From positions 22,914 to 86,913 of the forward strand of contig PLXS01000016.1 in NCBI GenBank assembly GCA_003151515.1: 64,000 nucleotides of DNA, read 5' to 3'. The notes under the pieces are model-generated. The model had not been told where the DNA came from. It saw only the letters and a program-made list of their open reading frames with translations, and did no database searches. The stretch's first letter is position 1. Each line of letters opens with the position of its first letter. Both the position numbers and the translations under genes were made by a program. Shown here one piece after another: positions 44,285-52,903 of the stretch. The DNA comes from Opitutaceae bacterium. GTDB lineage: Bacteria > Verrucomicrobiota > Verrucomicrobiia > Opitutales > Opitutaceae.

Positions 44285-45535
44285 TCAGACCGACTCAGGG
44301 ACAACCACGATGCCGTTGTCCGATATGGTGTAACCCCTCCTGCGATCCTCCTCCGGGTCAAAGCCGATCGAGCTGCCGGCCCGGATCGTGGTCCTCTTGT
44401 CGATGATCGCCCTGCGCAGCCTGACGCCCGGTTCGATGATGACGTCGTCAAACACGACCGACTGCTCCACCAGGGCGTTCCTCTCCACGATCACGCCCGG
44501 GGAGAGTATTGAGTTGCTGACGGTTCCGCCGCTTATGATGCAGCCGTCGCACACGATGGAATCCGACGCCCTTCCGCCAAGGATGCACTTGCTCGGGGGC
44601 ATGGGCCGCTGGAATGTCCGGAAGGGCCAGCTCTCCCCGTAAAGGCTGAAAGGGGGATCCACGGCCACCAGCTCCATGTTTGTCTGGAAGTAGGTGTCGA
44701 TGCTGCCGACATCCTTCCAGTAGGAGGAATCGGGGGTTTTCTCGACCAGCCGCCTCTCCCTAATGCCGTCCCTGACCATGAAATCGAAATCCCCTATCCT
44801 GTTCTCCCTCTCGTAGTCATATACGAAGATGCCCTCCTGCTTGCCCATCATTTCGGGGATGATGTCCTTGCCGAAGTCGTGCCCCCCCCTCTGCACGGCC
44901 CGCACCAGCGCATCCACCTTGAAGATATAGACGCCCATCGAGGCGAGGACAGATTCCGCGGGATCGGCGTGCGTCTTCGGATGCGCTGACTTTTCTTCAA
45001 AGCCAATCAGTCGGCTATTCCCGTCAATCTCCAGCGTGCCCAGCCTTCCCGCGGCCCGCTCCTTCGTGACCCTGACGGCGGATATCGTCAGGTCCGCCTT
45101 CTTGAGCACATGATAGGCCACCAGCTGCATGTAGTTCATCTTGTAGACATGGTCGCTGGAGAGGATCACGACGTGATCGACATTCTTTGCCGCGACCAGG
45201 TCCAGGTTCTGCCTCACCGCGTCGGCCGTGCCAAGGTACCAGGCCGTGCCGAGCTTCTGCTGGGCCGGAATGCAGTAGACATAGTCGCCCAATCCGGCGC
45301 TCGAGATGGCCCAGCCCTCCTGAATATGCCGGTTTAACGATTCCGAGAGGTACTGCGTCAGAACGAAGATGCGGCGAAGCCCGGAGTTGATGCAGTTGCT
45401 AAGCGTGAGATCGACGAGCCTGAATTTTCCCCCAAAGGGAACCGCCCCCTTGGACCGTACCTTGGTCAAGGGCAGCAGTCTCTCGCCCGCCCCACCCGCC
45501 ATCAGCATCACGAGGACCTCTTCTGAGGTTTTCAT
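44285..45535 (-). CDS. glgC: Glucose-1-phosphate adenylyltransferase (ADP-glucose pyrophosphorylase)
   Basis: 416 residues. The nucleotide loop is MLMAGGAGERLLPLTKVRSKGAV and the PFGGKFRLVDLTLSNCINSG segment follows; catalytic and sugar-binding motifs include GTADAVRQNLDLV, VVILSSDHVYKMNY and SSYWKDVGSIDTYF. The C-terminus is a left-handed beta-helix typical of bacterial GlgC. It makes ADP-glucose, the committed step of glycogen synthesis. It is convergent with the histidine phosphatase gene. The shared ACCCCAT promoter motif is not seen upstream. Confidence 0.92.
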   Translation of the reverse strand: MKTSEEVLVMLMAGGAGERLLPLTKVRSKGAVPFGGKFRLVDLTLSNCINSGLRRIFVLTQYLSESLNRHIQEGWAISSAGLGDYVYCIPAQQKLGTAWYLGTADAVRQNLDLVAAKNVDHVVILSSDHVYKMNYMQLVAYHVLKKADLTISAVRVTKERAAGRLGTLEIDGNSRLIGFEEKSAHPKTHADPAESVLASMGVYIFKVDALVRAVQRGGHDFGKDIIPEMMGKQEGIFVYDYERENRIGDFDFMVRDGIRERRLVEKTPDSSYWKDVGSIDTYFQTNMELVAVDPPFSLYGESWPFRTFQRPMPPSKCILGGRASDSIVCDGCIISGGTVSNSILSPGVIVERNALVEQSVVFDDVIIEPGVRLRRAIIDKRTTIRAGSSIGFDPEEDRRRGYTISDNGIVVVPESV

Positions 45536-45806
45536 TTATCTCAACCCTGGACAATCATTGTGATGGAGAACATCGACTTCGGTCTCTCTTGAAAGTGTGC
45601 GAGTATTCTGGTTTGGCGCCGGTTGCGACGGCCGGACTCTTTGGCGGGAAACCCGTATCCCGGGGCCTGCGCCCGTTGGGCCGAGTCCGGCAGGGACGGC
45701 GTTGGCCTGCGCGCTGGCAGAAACAGGATAAACCCAGCAAAGGCAGCCTCTTGGACCGCAGCCACCGGCGGAATCCGGGCCGCTCGCTTCGATCCTGCTC
45801 CGCGGA

Positions 45807-46286
45807 CTAGGATGCCACGTCCGCCTTCACCTTTTCGTAGGCGGCCCGCAAACGCTTCCAGGACTCGGCGACGCTGGCCTTCGAATCGGCCCAAGTGTCC
45901 GCGGTGGCCTTGCTCAGATCGGAGAGCTTCGACTTCAGGTCGGCGCGGGCCGCGTCGTATTCCTTCATTGCGTCCTCCCGGTCCTTGGCTGTGGCGGCCG
46001 GCAGGGAGGCGAACTTGGCCTTCAGCTCGCTGGTTTTGTCATCCAATCTTCCCGCCATGCGGTCCATGTCCGCTGAGAAATCGGCGCGCTTCTCGTACGT
46101 GTAGTCCTTTACGCTGTCCCAGGTATCAATCACGGAAGCCTTGACGTCGGCGGCCACCGCCTTGCTGTCGGCCTTAACCGTCTCGACGGCCGTCGAGGAA
46201 CTGTCGGTCTTGGAACAACCGGACACAAGGAGCGCCAGGGGGCTCAATCCAGCGGCGAGCAGGAGAACTATGCGGGAGGTTTTCAT
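45807..46286 (-). CDS. Lipoprotein with coiled-coil body
   Basis: 159 residues from the Met at 46286, which begins a signal peptide MKTSRIVLLLAAGLSPLALL ending in the lipobox LVSGC (Cys about 26). The rest is a long charged helix with Ala and Lys (VKADSKAVAADVKASVIDTW, KRADFSADMDRMAGRLDDKT) and a repeating pattern of Trp-Asp-Ser/Ala segments, similar to apolipoprotein-like or ElaB/YqjD-like helical proteins. It would lie anchored in the membrane as a helical rod. A much longer frame upstream has no support. It lies next to a DUF1328 gene on the same strand, typical of stress-induced small envelope genes. Confidence 0.75.
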   Translation of the reverse strand: MKTSRIVLLLAAGLSPLALLVSGCSKTDSSSTAVETVKADSKAVAADVKASVIDTWDSVKDYTYEKRADFSADMDRMAGRLDDKTSELKAKFASLPAATAKDREDAMKEYDAARADLKSKLSDLSKATADTWADSKASVAESWKRLRAAYEKVKADVAS

Positions 46287-46315
46287 GTTTTTTGGGAAAT
46301 GGTTCGGCGGACGCG

Positions 46316-46489
46316 TCACTTCGGGGGCTTGTTGAAGACGATATGGGCAAACACCGAGAAGATGAAGAGGACGAGGAAGATGAAGAAGAAGATCCTCGCG
46401 ATCCCGGCGGCCGCGCCGGCGATGCCGGTGAATCCGCATAGGGCGGCAATGATCGCCACGACAAATAAGATTAGGGCCCAGCGCAGCAT
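46316..46489 (-). CDS. DUF1328 small membrane protein (YtjA type)
   Basis: 57 residues: [32 protein letters not shown], then a second hydrophobic helix and a short basic end (NKPPK). The pattern [25 protein letters not shown] is the DUF1328 signature. The start at 46489 is preferred to 46537 because DUF1328 proteins begin MLRWA. It has two membrane helices and unknown function, and is often induced under stress. Its promoter carries the shared ACCCCAT palindrome. Confidence 0.85.
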   Translation of the reverse strand: MLRWALILFVVAIIAALCGFTGIAGAAAGIARIFFFIFLVLFIFSVFAHIVFNKPPK

Positions 46490-46523
46490 CGTATTGTTCT
46501 CCAGAGATTCTTCGACGATTGAC

Positions 46524-46568
46524 AGTATAGTGGCCAAATCGGCGCCGCGGTATGGGGTGAAACCCTAC
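46524..46568 (-). promoter_or_regulatory. Promoter with GGGT-ACCCCATA palindrome, DUF1328 gene
   Basis: The minus strand reads GTAGGGTTTCACCCCATA (46568-46551), identical over 18 bases to the site at 3946, followed at the standard distance by TATACT (46529-46524), a strong -10. Transcript start would be about 28 bases before the DUF1328 ATG. Confidence 0.65.
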
Positions 46569-46701
46569 ATAAATTCGTCGCGAATTGGCCCGCGCGGGAT
46601 ACCGGAGGGAGCGAATGCATCTCGCCACGCTCAAGCCGCAGCATCCTCGATGGGCCTTCGTATCTGGAGCGCTGGACGCAGCGGAACCGCAGCTAACTTT
46701 G

Positions 46702-47844
46702 CTATCCCCTGAAGATGTCGAAGGGCTCGACCTTGAGAACCTTGCGAACGCCGACGTAGCTTGAGATTCCCGCGATCAGCAAGACCATGCCGAAGGCCAA
46801 TCCCAAGTTCCAGTATGTGATCATCGCCGCGTAGTTGGGCAGCCGGGCCCTGGCGATCCAGATCATCAGCGTCACCAATCCGACGCCCAGGCCGTAGCCG
46901 GTCAACGCGGTGAAGGTCGCCATGAACAGGATCATGTACACAAGCTCGCGTCCCTTCGCCCCGATCGCCTTCAGGGCTCCGAATTTCTCGAGATTTTCGA
47001 GAATGAACGTGTAGAAGGTCTGGCCCGATATCGACAGCCCGACGATGAAGCTGATTACGGTCATCAACAGGATGTTTGTGCCTATGCCCGTCTGGTAGGT
47101 ATAGTAATCGGCGATGCGCTTCTTGAACTCACTCGCGGTAAAGGCCACATAGCCCAGCTTGGCGACCTGCTGCTTGATCCCAGCGACAGCGGCGTCGTTT
47201 TTGGGCTGCACCAGTATGTAGGAGGTGGTGAAACGCGTCGACGGGATGTACTGGATTGCGCGGTTGTAGGTCGTATAAAGTGTCGGCACTCCGTTCAGCC
47301 CGTTCGAGGCCACGCGGGCGATTCCCACAATTGTCCCCCGAAAATCATTGAGCTCGAATGAGGTGCCTATCTTCGGGTTTTCCAGCTTGGAGAACTCAAC
47401 GTCGTCGACCGCGAAAAAGGTATTGTCGTTGTAGATGTCCAGAATATTGCCCTGCTCCATCTCCGGGCGGCCAAAGAGGCTTTCATCGTCCAGGCCCACG
47501 ACATAGACCGACTGAAAGGTGCCATCCTCGAGCTTGACCATCGCGCCGCCCATGTAGAGAGGCACCGCGTAGCTGACGCCATCCATGCTGCGAACCGCGT
47601 CCAGGAGGTAGTCGGGCATCGGGATCGCACTGGAGGCGGTGTTGACGGCTGGGTCCATGACCCACATCGCGGCGCCGATGTTGGTGACCGTGGAGTAGGC
47701 GCGCTCCAGGATGCCGGCGAACATCGCGGTCATTTGCATCATCAGGAACACCGCGAAGGTGATCCCGATCAAGAGCGCGGAGAACTTCCCTTTATCATTT
47801 ACCAGCAGCTTGAAGCCGATCCGCAGGATGCCGCTGTACTTCAT
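46702..47844 (-). CDS. FtsX/MacB-type ABC transporter permease
   Basis: 380 residues from the Met at 47844 (MKYSGILRIGFKLLVNDKGK). A first membrane helix (about 20-45) is followed by a periplasmic domain of about 200 residues (MDPAVNTASSAIPMP and PTLYTTYNRAIQYIPS) and three C-terminal helices (LLMTVISFIVGLSISGQ; the ALKAIGAKGRELVYMILF coupling helix; and WNLGLAFGMVLLIAGIS), ending VEPFDIFRG. This is the FtsX permease fold of LolCDE and MacB systems. It is the last gene of the four-gene efflux operon, and its ATG overlaps the end of the outer-membrane factor gene (ATGA). Confidence 0.85.
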   Translation of the reverse strand: MKYSGILRIGFKLLVNDKGKFSALLIGITFAVFLMMQMTAMFAGILERAYSTVTNIGAAMWVMDPAVNTASSAIPMPDYLLDAVRSMDGVSYAVPLYMGGAMVKLEDGTFQSVYVVGLDDESLFGRPEMEQGNILDIYNDNTFFAVDDVEFSKLENPKIGTSFELNDFRGTIVGIARVASNGLNGVPTLYTTYNRAIQYIPSTRFTTSYILVQPKNDAAVAGIKQQVAKLGYVAFTASEFKKRIADYYTYQTGIGTNILLMTVISFIVGLSISGQTFYTFILENLEKFGALKAIGAKGRELVYMILFMATFTALTGYGLGVGLVTLMIWIARARLPNYAAMITYWNLGLAFGMVLLIAGISSYVGVRKVLKVEPFDIFRG

Positions 47845-49325
47845 AGGGCCTCGCCTCCACCAGCGGGGAGTTGCCTGTTCCACCACCCTCCTCCCAGCGC
47901 CACGAACAGGGCGACCGTGTCCTGATGGCGCTGCGCCACCGCCTGCAGATAGCCGATGGTTGCCTCGTGAAACTGCACGTCAGCCGCCAGCACGTCGAGG
48001 TAGGCGACCAAGCCCGCGCGGTAATTGGCCTGCAATAGACTCAGTGCCTCGCCCGCCGCGAGCTGTGCGTCGACCTGCGCCTGCAGCTCTTCGGCGTCGT
48101 GTTCCAGCGCCTTCAAGGAGTCCGCGACCTGGGCGAATGCGCTCAAGACTGTCTGTCGGTAATTTGCCTGCGCCTGCTGAAAGGCGTCGATGGCCGCCTT
48201 CCGTCCGTACCAGAGGGTGCCCCCCTGAAACAGCGGAATCGTCGCAGACGGGCCGATGCTCCAAAACCTTCCGCTGGCCGCTGAAAGATTCCCGAAATTG
48301 GAGCCAACGGCCCCGTAGGTGCCGCTCAGGCTGAAGCTGGGGAACATTGCGGCCGTCGCGACGCCAATGTTGGCGCTGGCGACATGCAATTGAGCCTCGG
48401 CCGACAGGATGTCGGGACGCTGACGCACGAGGTCGGACGGCAGGCTCACCGGCAGGTCGGCCGGCAGCACGAGTCCGGTTAGATCGATGTCGGGCAGGGC
48501 GACCTTGGAGGGAACCACGCCTTCCAGCGTTGCCAGCAAATCCTCGGTTTGGCCGATCTTCTGCTGCAGGGGCGCCAGCAGGGCCTGGTTGGCGGCGATC
48601 AGGCCGCGGATGGCGAGGACGCTCGAGTACGGAGCTGTGCCGGCGCGGACCTGCACCTCGGTGAGGTGAAGCTGTTGCTTCTCGAGGTCGATCAGCTGTT
48701 CGGTCGCGCGGACCTCGGCCGCGTAGGCCGCCCGCGCGATGCTGGTGTCAACGACGTTCGCGGACAGGGAAAGGTAGGCCGCCATGCCCAAATACCGCTG
48801 GTAGTCGGTCTGGGCCTTTAATCCCTCCACCGTCCGGCGCTCGCCGCCGAACACATCGAGCACATAGCTGATGGTTCCGCTCAGTGTCACGAGCGTGAAG
48901 ATCGTGGAGGGCGTTTGCAGGCCCTCCTGCAGCGGCGCCGTGCGCTCTCGGGTGGCGTTCGCCCCTGCGTCGACACGCGGGAAGAACACGCCATAGCCGG
49001 CGCGCACGTTGTCCTGACTTTGGCGCAAGCTGGCCTCGGACGCCTGAAGGGTTGGATTATTGGCGATCGCCTGCGCGACCACGGCGTTCAGCTGCGCAGA
49101 CTTGAAGAGCCTCCACCAGTCGGCATTGAGGGAGCCGCCTGGCGCAAACTGCTGCGCTTGGCCGTCGGCTAGGGCCGTGGCGGCCGGAAGCGGCTCGCGG
49201 GTGTAGCCGCCCGCATCGGGCGCCACCGGCCGGACAAAATCGGGGCCCACCGCACAGGCGCCGAGCATCGCCGCGATGACGACGATGCCGGCGCCCCGCT
49301 GGACTGATGATCGAATGGCATTCAT
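47841..49325 (-). CDS. Outer-membrane efflux lipoprotein (NodT/OprM family)
   Basis: 494 residues from the Met at 49325. Signal peptide with lipobox MLGAC (Cys about 24), then CAVGPDFVRPVAP, the standard start of RND/ABC outer-membrane factors. Two repeats of helical hairpins are seen (WWRLFKSAQLNAVVAQAIANNPTL near 85-110 and RQRPDILSAEAQLHVASANIGVATAA in the second half). It forms the trimeric outer-membrane channel. It lies between the fusion protein and permease genes. An upstream start at 49379 would move the signal peptide and is not preferred. Confidence 0.88.
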   Translation of the reverse strand: MNAIRSSVQRGAGIVVIAAMLGACAVGPDFVRPVAPDAGGYTREPLPAATALADGQAQQFAPGGSLNADWWRLFKSAQLNAVVAQAIANNPTLQASEASLRQSQDNVRAGYGVFFPRVDAGANATRERTAPLQEGLQTPSTIFTLVTLSGTISYVLDVFGGERRTVEGLKAQTDYQRYLGMAAYLSLSANVVDTSIARAAYAAEVRATEQLIDLEKQQLHLTEVQVRAGTAPYSSVLAIRGLIAANQALLAPLQQKIGQTEDLLATLEGVVPSKVALPDIDLTGLVLPADLPVSLPSDLVRQRPDILSAEAQLHVASANIGVATAAMFPSFSLSGTYGAVGSNFGNLSAASGRFWSIGPSATIPLFQGGTLWYGRKAAIDAFQQAQANYRQTVLSAFAQVADSLKALEHDAEELQAQVDAQLAAGEALSLLQANYRAGLVAYLDVLAADVQFHEATIGYLQAVAQRHQDTVALFVALGGGWWNRQLPAGGGEAL

Positions 49326-49350
49326 AGCATTCGCCGCCTTGGGTGTGACT

Positions 49351-50787
49351 TTACTGCTGTCCGATGTAGACATCCACAAGCTGGCCGGGATAGACCGCTA
49401 GATCCTGTTTCTGAAACCGGAAAATCACTGGGAGCACCCGCAGGTCGACCCTCTCCTGGCGCTCATCAGACAGCTCGATCTTGGGCGAGACATAGGGCTG
49501 CACCCGGACGAACTCCAGCGGCACCTTGACGTTGGATCCGGTGATCGACATCTGCGCGCGAATATGCCACTTGGACGGCAGCCGTGAGATGAGTATCTCG
49601 TCGACGTAGGCGCGAACGGCCATGTATTCCTGGGGCGGCCCCATTATCACGACCTGGTCGAAAGCCTGCGTGTATGGATCAAAGGCCCCTTGCGACGACA
49701 CATAGCTGCCGACCGCGGCATAGACCGACAGCACGACCCCGTCGATGGGCGCTTTGATCGAGAATTTTACCAGCAGGGCATTGGCCGCCTCGTAGGCCTG
49801 CTGCAGCGCGACGTACTGCTTCTCCTGGTTGGCAATGTCGTAACTCCACGCACCGGCCTTGGTCAGCTCATATTGCTTTCGCGCCACGTCCAGCGCGGAG
49901 TCCGCCTGTTTCACGGCGTCATTCGCCGTGTCCAGCACGTCCTTGCTGATCGATTTCGGGTCGATGTCGTACGAAGCACGGTCCTTGTCGTACTGGTCGC
50001 TAGCCGCCTTCAGATTGGATTCGGCCAGGCCCACTTGCGCCTCGGCAATCGCCAGCGTTTCGGCTCTTGGCTCCGCCTTGAGCTCGTTTAGGAGCGCCAG
50101 CGCCGCCTCCGACTGCAGGCGCAGCTGCTCAGTGGTCGCCTTCTGTATGGACTCGTCGATGGTCAAGAGCGGCGTCCCGGCCGAAACCTCTTGGCCCTCA
50201 TGCACGAACACATTGGTTATCGGGCCCGAGACTTCCGGGTAGATATTGATGTTTGAGCCGCTCGACTGGTCGCTCTCGATGATGCCGTTGGCATAGATTG
50301 CCGATTCATACGGGCTGCTGGCCGGAGGGAACACCGGGGGCTGGGTCTTCCTCTCCCTTCCGAAGAGGTAAGCTGCGACAAGCGCTGCCAGGACGCCCAG
50401 TATCGATAGGCTGAAGACGATCTTGTTCCTGGCTTCAAACTTGGGCTTGGCGGCGCTCGCGTCAGTTTTTTGAGGCTCGGCGCCCTTGGCATTCGGCTTG
50501 GGCTCGGCGGCCTTGGCGTCGGGCTTGGCAAGCTCAAGAGCCTTGGGGTCCGCCGTGGGCTTGGCTGCCTTGGGCTCTGGCTTGGACTCGTTCGCCTCCG
50601 CGTCATGCTTGGCGGGCTCAGCAGCCTTGGCCTCCGGGCTGGGGCCGGCCGCTTTGGCTTCGGGCGCGGCTGGCTTGGCTTGAGGCTTCGGCTCGGCCGC
50701 GGCGGCCTCCGGCGTCGGCTTGGCTGCAGTGCCTCCAGGCCCAGGATTGGCTGCCTTTTCTTCGGAACTTGGTTCGGTTGCGCTCAT
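49351..50787 (-). CDS. HlyD-type membrane fusion protein with a long Ala/Pro/Lys-rich N-terminus
   Basis: 478 residues. Residues 1 to about 118 are low-complexity, made of irregular repeats of KAAEPKP type (PEAKAAEPAKHDAEANESKPE). A membrane helix (about 122-141, VFSLSILGVLAALVAAYLFG) follows, then a lipoyl-like domain (NIYPEVSGPITNVFVHEGQEV), a coiled-coil hairpin (about 215-320), a second lipoyl half (FSIKAPIDGVVLSVY) and a beta-barrel. Fusion proteins usually have only about 20 residues before the membrane helix, so the cytoplasmic tail is exceptional. Its start overlaps the ABC ATPase stop (ATGA). Confidence 0.82.
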   Translation of the reverse strand: MSATEPSSEEKAANPGPGGTAAKPTPEAAAAEPKPQAKPAAPEAKAAGPSPEAKAAEPAKHDAEANESKPEPKAAKPTADPKALELAKPDAKAAEPKPNAKGAEPQKTDASAAKPKFEARNKIVFSLSILGVLAALVAAYLFGRERKTQPPVFPPASSPYESAIYANGIIESDQSSGSNINIYPEVSGPITNVFVHEGQEVSAGTPLLTIDESIQKATTEQLRLQSEAALALLNELKAEPRAETLAIAEAQVGLAESNLKAASDQYDKDRASYDIDPKSISKDVLDTANDAVKQADSALDVARKQYELTKAGAWSYDIANQEKQYVALQQAYEAANALLVKFSIKAPIDGVVLSVYAAVGSYVSSQGAFDPYTQAFDQVVIMGPPQEYMAVRAYVDEILISRLPSKWHIRAQMSITGSNVKVPLEFVRVQPYVSPKIELSDERQERVDLRVLPVIFRFQKQDLAVYPGQLVDVYIGQQ

Positions 50788-51503
50788 TCAGTGCCTTTGT
50801 CTGACGCGGAGAGATGCCCGTCCTCCATATGAAGGATCCGGTCCGCATATTCGTTTATGCGCGCATCATGAGTGACGATCAGGATGCAGCGGTTCTCGTT
50901 GAGGATCTGTTCCTTCACGAACGAGATGATTGTTCTGCCGGTATCGCCGTCTAGGGAGGCGGTCGGCTCGTCAAGAATCAGGATCTGCGGGCCGCCGACG
51001 ATGGCACGGGCAATCGCCACGCGCTGCTGTTCGCCGCCAGAGAGCTTCACCGGCAGTATCTCGCTCCGTTTCTCTAGGCCGACGATCCCAAGGTATTTTC
51101 GCGCCTCGTTGATCGATTCGTTCCAGTCGCGCTGCTTCAGGATCAGCGGTATCGCCACATTCTCGGCCGTGGTAAGCCGCGGAAACAGATGGTAGTCCTG
51201 GAATACGAACCCGACCGTATTCAGGCGGAAGTCGGCAAGCTGGTCATTGTTGAGCGTCCAGATGTCGGCCCCCTTGACCATGACCCTGCCCGAGTTGGGA
51301 CGAAGGATGCCGGAAAGCATGCTCAGGAGCGTGGTCTTGCCGCTGCCCGAGGGGCCGACAATGAACAGCATCTCGCCAAAGTGCGCCACAAGCTCGACGT
51401 CATTCACGGCGATGACCCTGGTTTCGCCCTCGCCAAACCACTTCGTCACGCCAATGGCGATGATTGCCTCGGTTCTGGTCGAACCTTCATTCTCTGTGCC
51501 CAT
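50784..51503 (-). CDS. MacB/LolD-type ABC transporter ATPase
   Basis: 239 residues from the Met at 51503. Walker A GPSGSGKTTLL, Q-loop FVFQDYHLFPRL, signature LSGGEQQRVAIARA, Walker B ILILDEPTASLDG and the switch His in LIVTHDARI are all present. The FxDYHL and LDG patterns place it with MacB/LolD ATPases, which serve FtsX-type permeases. It is the first gene of a four-gene unit (ATPase, fusion protein, outer-membrane factor, permease) that should act as a tripartite efflux or lipid-export system; the substrate is unknown. An upstream extension to 51617 would cover the promoter and is rejected. Confidence 0.9.
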   Translation of the reverse strand: MGTENEGSTRTEAIIAIGVTKWFGEGETRVIAVNDVELVAHFGEMLFIVGPSGSGKTTLLSMLSGILRPNSGRVMVKGADIWTLNNDQLADFRLNTVGFVFQDYHLFPRLTTAENVAIPLILKQRDWNESINEARKYLGIVGLEKRSEILPVKLSGGEQQRVAIARAIVGGPQILILDEPTASLDGDTGRTIISFVKEQILNENRCILIVTHDARINEYADRILHMEDGHLSASDKGTE

Positions 51504-51587
51504 GGATGATGGAGTTTGCCTTATGTGACTGAACCCTGGTCTCCGCCGAGCTGCGCGGTTGCTCAGTAGCGAGAGCCAATCACGGAG

Positions 51588-51632
51588 AGGATACCCCGCG
51601 GTTCGGGCAAGGAACATGGGGTATTACCCACC
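51588..51632 (-). promoter_or_regulatory. Promoter with GGGT-ACCCCAT palindrome, efflux operon
   Basis: The minus strand reads GGTGGGTAATACCCCATG (51632-51615), then TATCCT (51593-51588) at the standard distance. The transcript would start about 78 bases before the ATPase ATG at 51503. This site lies back to back with the site at 51719, reading the other way. Confidence 0.6.
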
Positions 51633-51718
51633 GGTGCCGTCGTGTCGCCGGGCCGCGGCAGCGGCTGCGCGGCATGGCCCCGGCCGGCACAGCCACGGCG
51701 CCGCCCTGGGTCTTTGAC

Positions 51719-51762
51719 GGGGGTAACACCCCATACCGCCGCGCGGCCGCCTGGCCTACTAT
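51719..51762 (+). promoter_or_regulatory. Promoter with GGGT-ACCCCATA palindrome, 8-kb operon
   Basis: GGGGGTAACACCCCATACC at 51719-51737, then TACTAT (51757-51762) at the standard distance. The transcript would start about 55 bases before the DUF2934 gene at 51824, and may run through seven genes to 59763. Confidence 0.6.
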
Positions 51763-51823
51763 CAGAAGGCGTTCAGAGCGGGGCAGAATCTCCGCCGCTC
51801 ATTCGGCAAATGCAAAGTTTTCA

Positions 51824-52123
51824 ATGAAGACCAAGTCCTCTCCCTCATTCATTCCGATGCCGTGCGAAGACGATATTCGCTGCTATGCCTATCACCTCTA
51901 CGAGCAGAGCGGGCGCATGCCGGGCCACGATCTCGACAACTGGCTCGAGGCAACCGCGTGCTTGAAAGCGAACATTCCCGAGCACTGCTCGCACCGCCGG
52001 CTCCACAGGCATATGAACGGGCCCCAGGCCGGCGAGGTCCGCGCGGCTCTTGCGCCGCCAAAACCCCGGCAGCCCCTCAGCCCCGCGAGAGGTCCCGTCA
52101 GGCCGGCACGGAAACGGAAATAG
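51824..52123 (+). CDS. DUF2934-domain protein
   Basis: 99 residues from the ATG at 51824. The core CEDDIRCYAYHLYEQSGRMPGHDLDNWLEATACL (about 14-47) is the DUF2934 pattern: a helix with RxxAYxLYE, GRxPGHDxxxW and an acidic helix. The remaining C-terminal half is basic and Pro-rich (PPKPRQPLSPARG). DUF2934 proteins have unknown function and often stand in stress-related groups. It is the first gene behind the promoter at 51719 and lies 11 bases before the PRC-barrel gene. Confidence 0.72.
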   Translation: MKTKSSPSFIPMPCEDDIRCYAYHLYEQSGRMPGHDLDNWLEATACLKANIPEHCSHRRLHRHMNGPQAGEVRAALAPPKPRQPLSPARGPVRPARKRK

Positions 52124-52134
52124 AAAGACGCTTT

Positions 52135-52863
52135 ATGCAACTGAACATCAAGGCACTCTATGGCTGCAAGCTCGCGGCGCAGGATGGAGACATCGGGCAC
52201 GCGAAGGACTTTTACTTCGACGACAAAAGCTGGGTGATCCGTTACCTGGTTGTTAACACCGGCTCGTGGCTCAAGGAACGCTTGGTCCTTCTCTCCCCCC
52301 ACGCCTTCGGGAAGTGGGACGAGCCCGGGAGCACGCTGCACATTAACCTGCGCAAGGCGCAGATCGAGAAGAGCCCGCCGATCGCGTCACACGCTCCCGT
52401 TTCCCGCCAGTACGAGTTGGAGTATTACCGCTACTACGGCTGGCCGGCGTACTGGAACGGCGACGCGATGTGGGGCGCGGGCAGCTTCCCGATGGTCATG
52501 CATCCCCCTGCCGCCGAGATGGACAGGGACTATCGCCGGCATCACCATCGGGCCGACAAGCACCTGCGGAGCGCGAAGGCGGTCAAGGGCTACGCCGTCC
52601 ATGCGACCGACGGGGCGATCGGACACGTGAACGGATTCCTCATCGACGACAGGAGCTGGGCAATCAGCGAACTGGTCGTCGACGCCGGCAGCTGGATCTC
52701 GTGCAAGGAGGTCCGGATCCCGCCCGAAAGGGTCGATCGGATCAGCTACGAGGACTCCACGGTATTTGTGAACCTCACCAAGGCTGACATTGAGCGGACC
52801 GTGAACATGGGCGTCGCGAAGGCGTCCGCCGGGGACCGGGCGGCGAAGAGCCTCGCCGGATGA
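52135..52863 (+). CDS. Protein with two PRC-barrel domains
   Basis: 242 residues. Two copies of a PRC-barrel are visible: residues about 5-80 (LAAQDGDIGHAKDFYFDDKSWVIRYLVVNTGSWL) and about 150-225 (VHATDGAIGHVNGFLIDDRSWAISELVVDAGSWI). PRC-barrels occur in photosystem H subunits, RimM and in stress-type single proteins that bind RNA or RNA-polymerase-like partners; the two-copy form is common in soil bacteria next to stress genes. The linker is rich in Tyr and Trp (YYRYYGWPAYWNG). No catalytic residues are expected. It is transcribed with the genes on both sides. Confidence 0.82.
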   Translation: MQLNIKALYGCKLAAQDGDIGHAKDFYFDDKSWVIRYLVVNTGSWLKERLVLLSPHAFGKWDEPGSTLHINLRKAQIEKSPPIASHAPVSRQYELEYYRYYGWPAYWNGDAMWGAGSFPMVMHPPAAEMDRDYRRHHHRADKHLRSAKAVKGYAVHATDGAIGHVNGFLIDDRSWAISELVVDAGSWISCKEVRIPPERVDRISYEDSTVFVNLTKADIERTVNMGVAKASAGDRAAKSLAG

Positions 52864-52903
52864 GCCGGCGGGCCAAGCCGCGTCCGCCCCCAGCGAAACA
52901 GCC

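Noticed and set aside
44318..44340. GGGGTTACACCATA on the minus strand within the 3' end of glgC.
   Set aside because: It lacks ACCCC, lies inside a gene and has no gene behind it in that direction; taken as chance.
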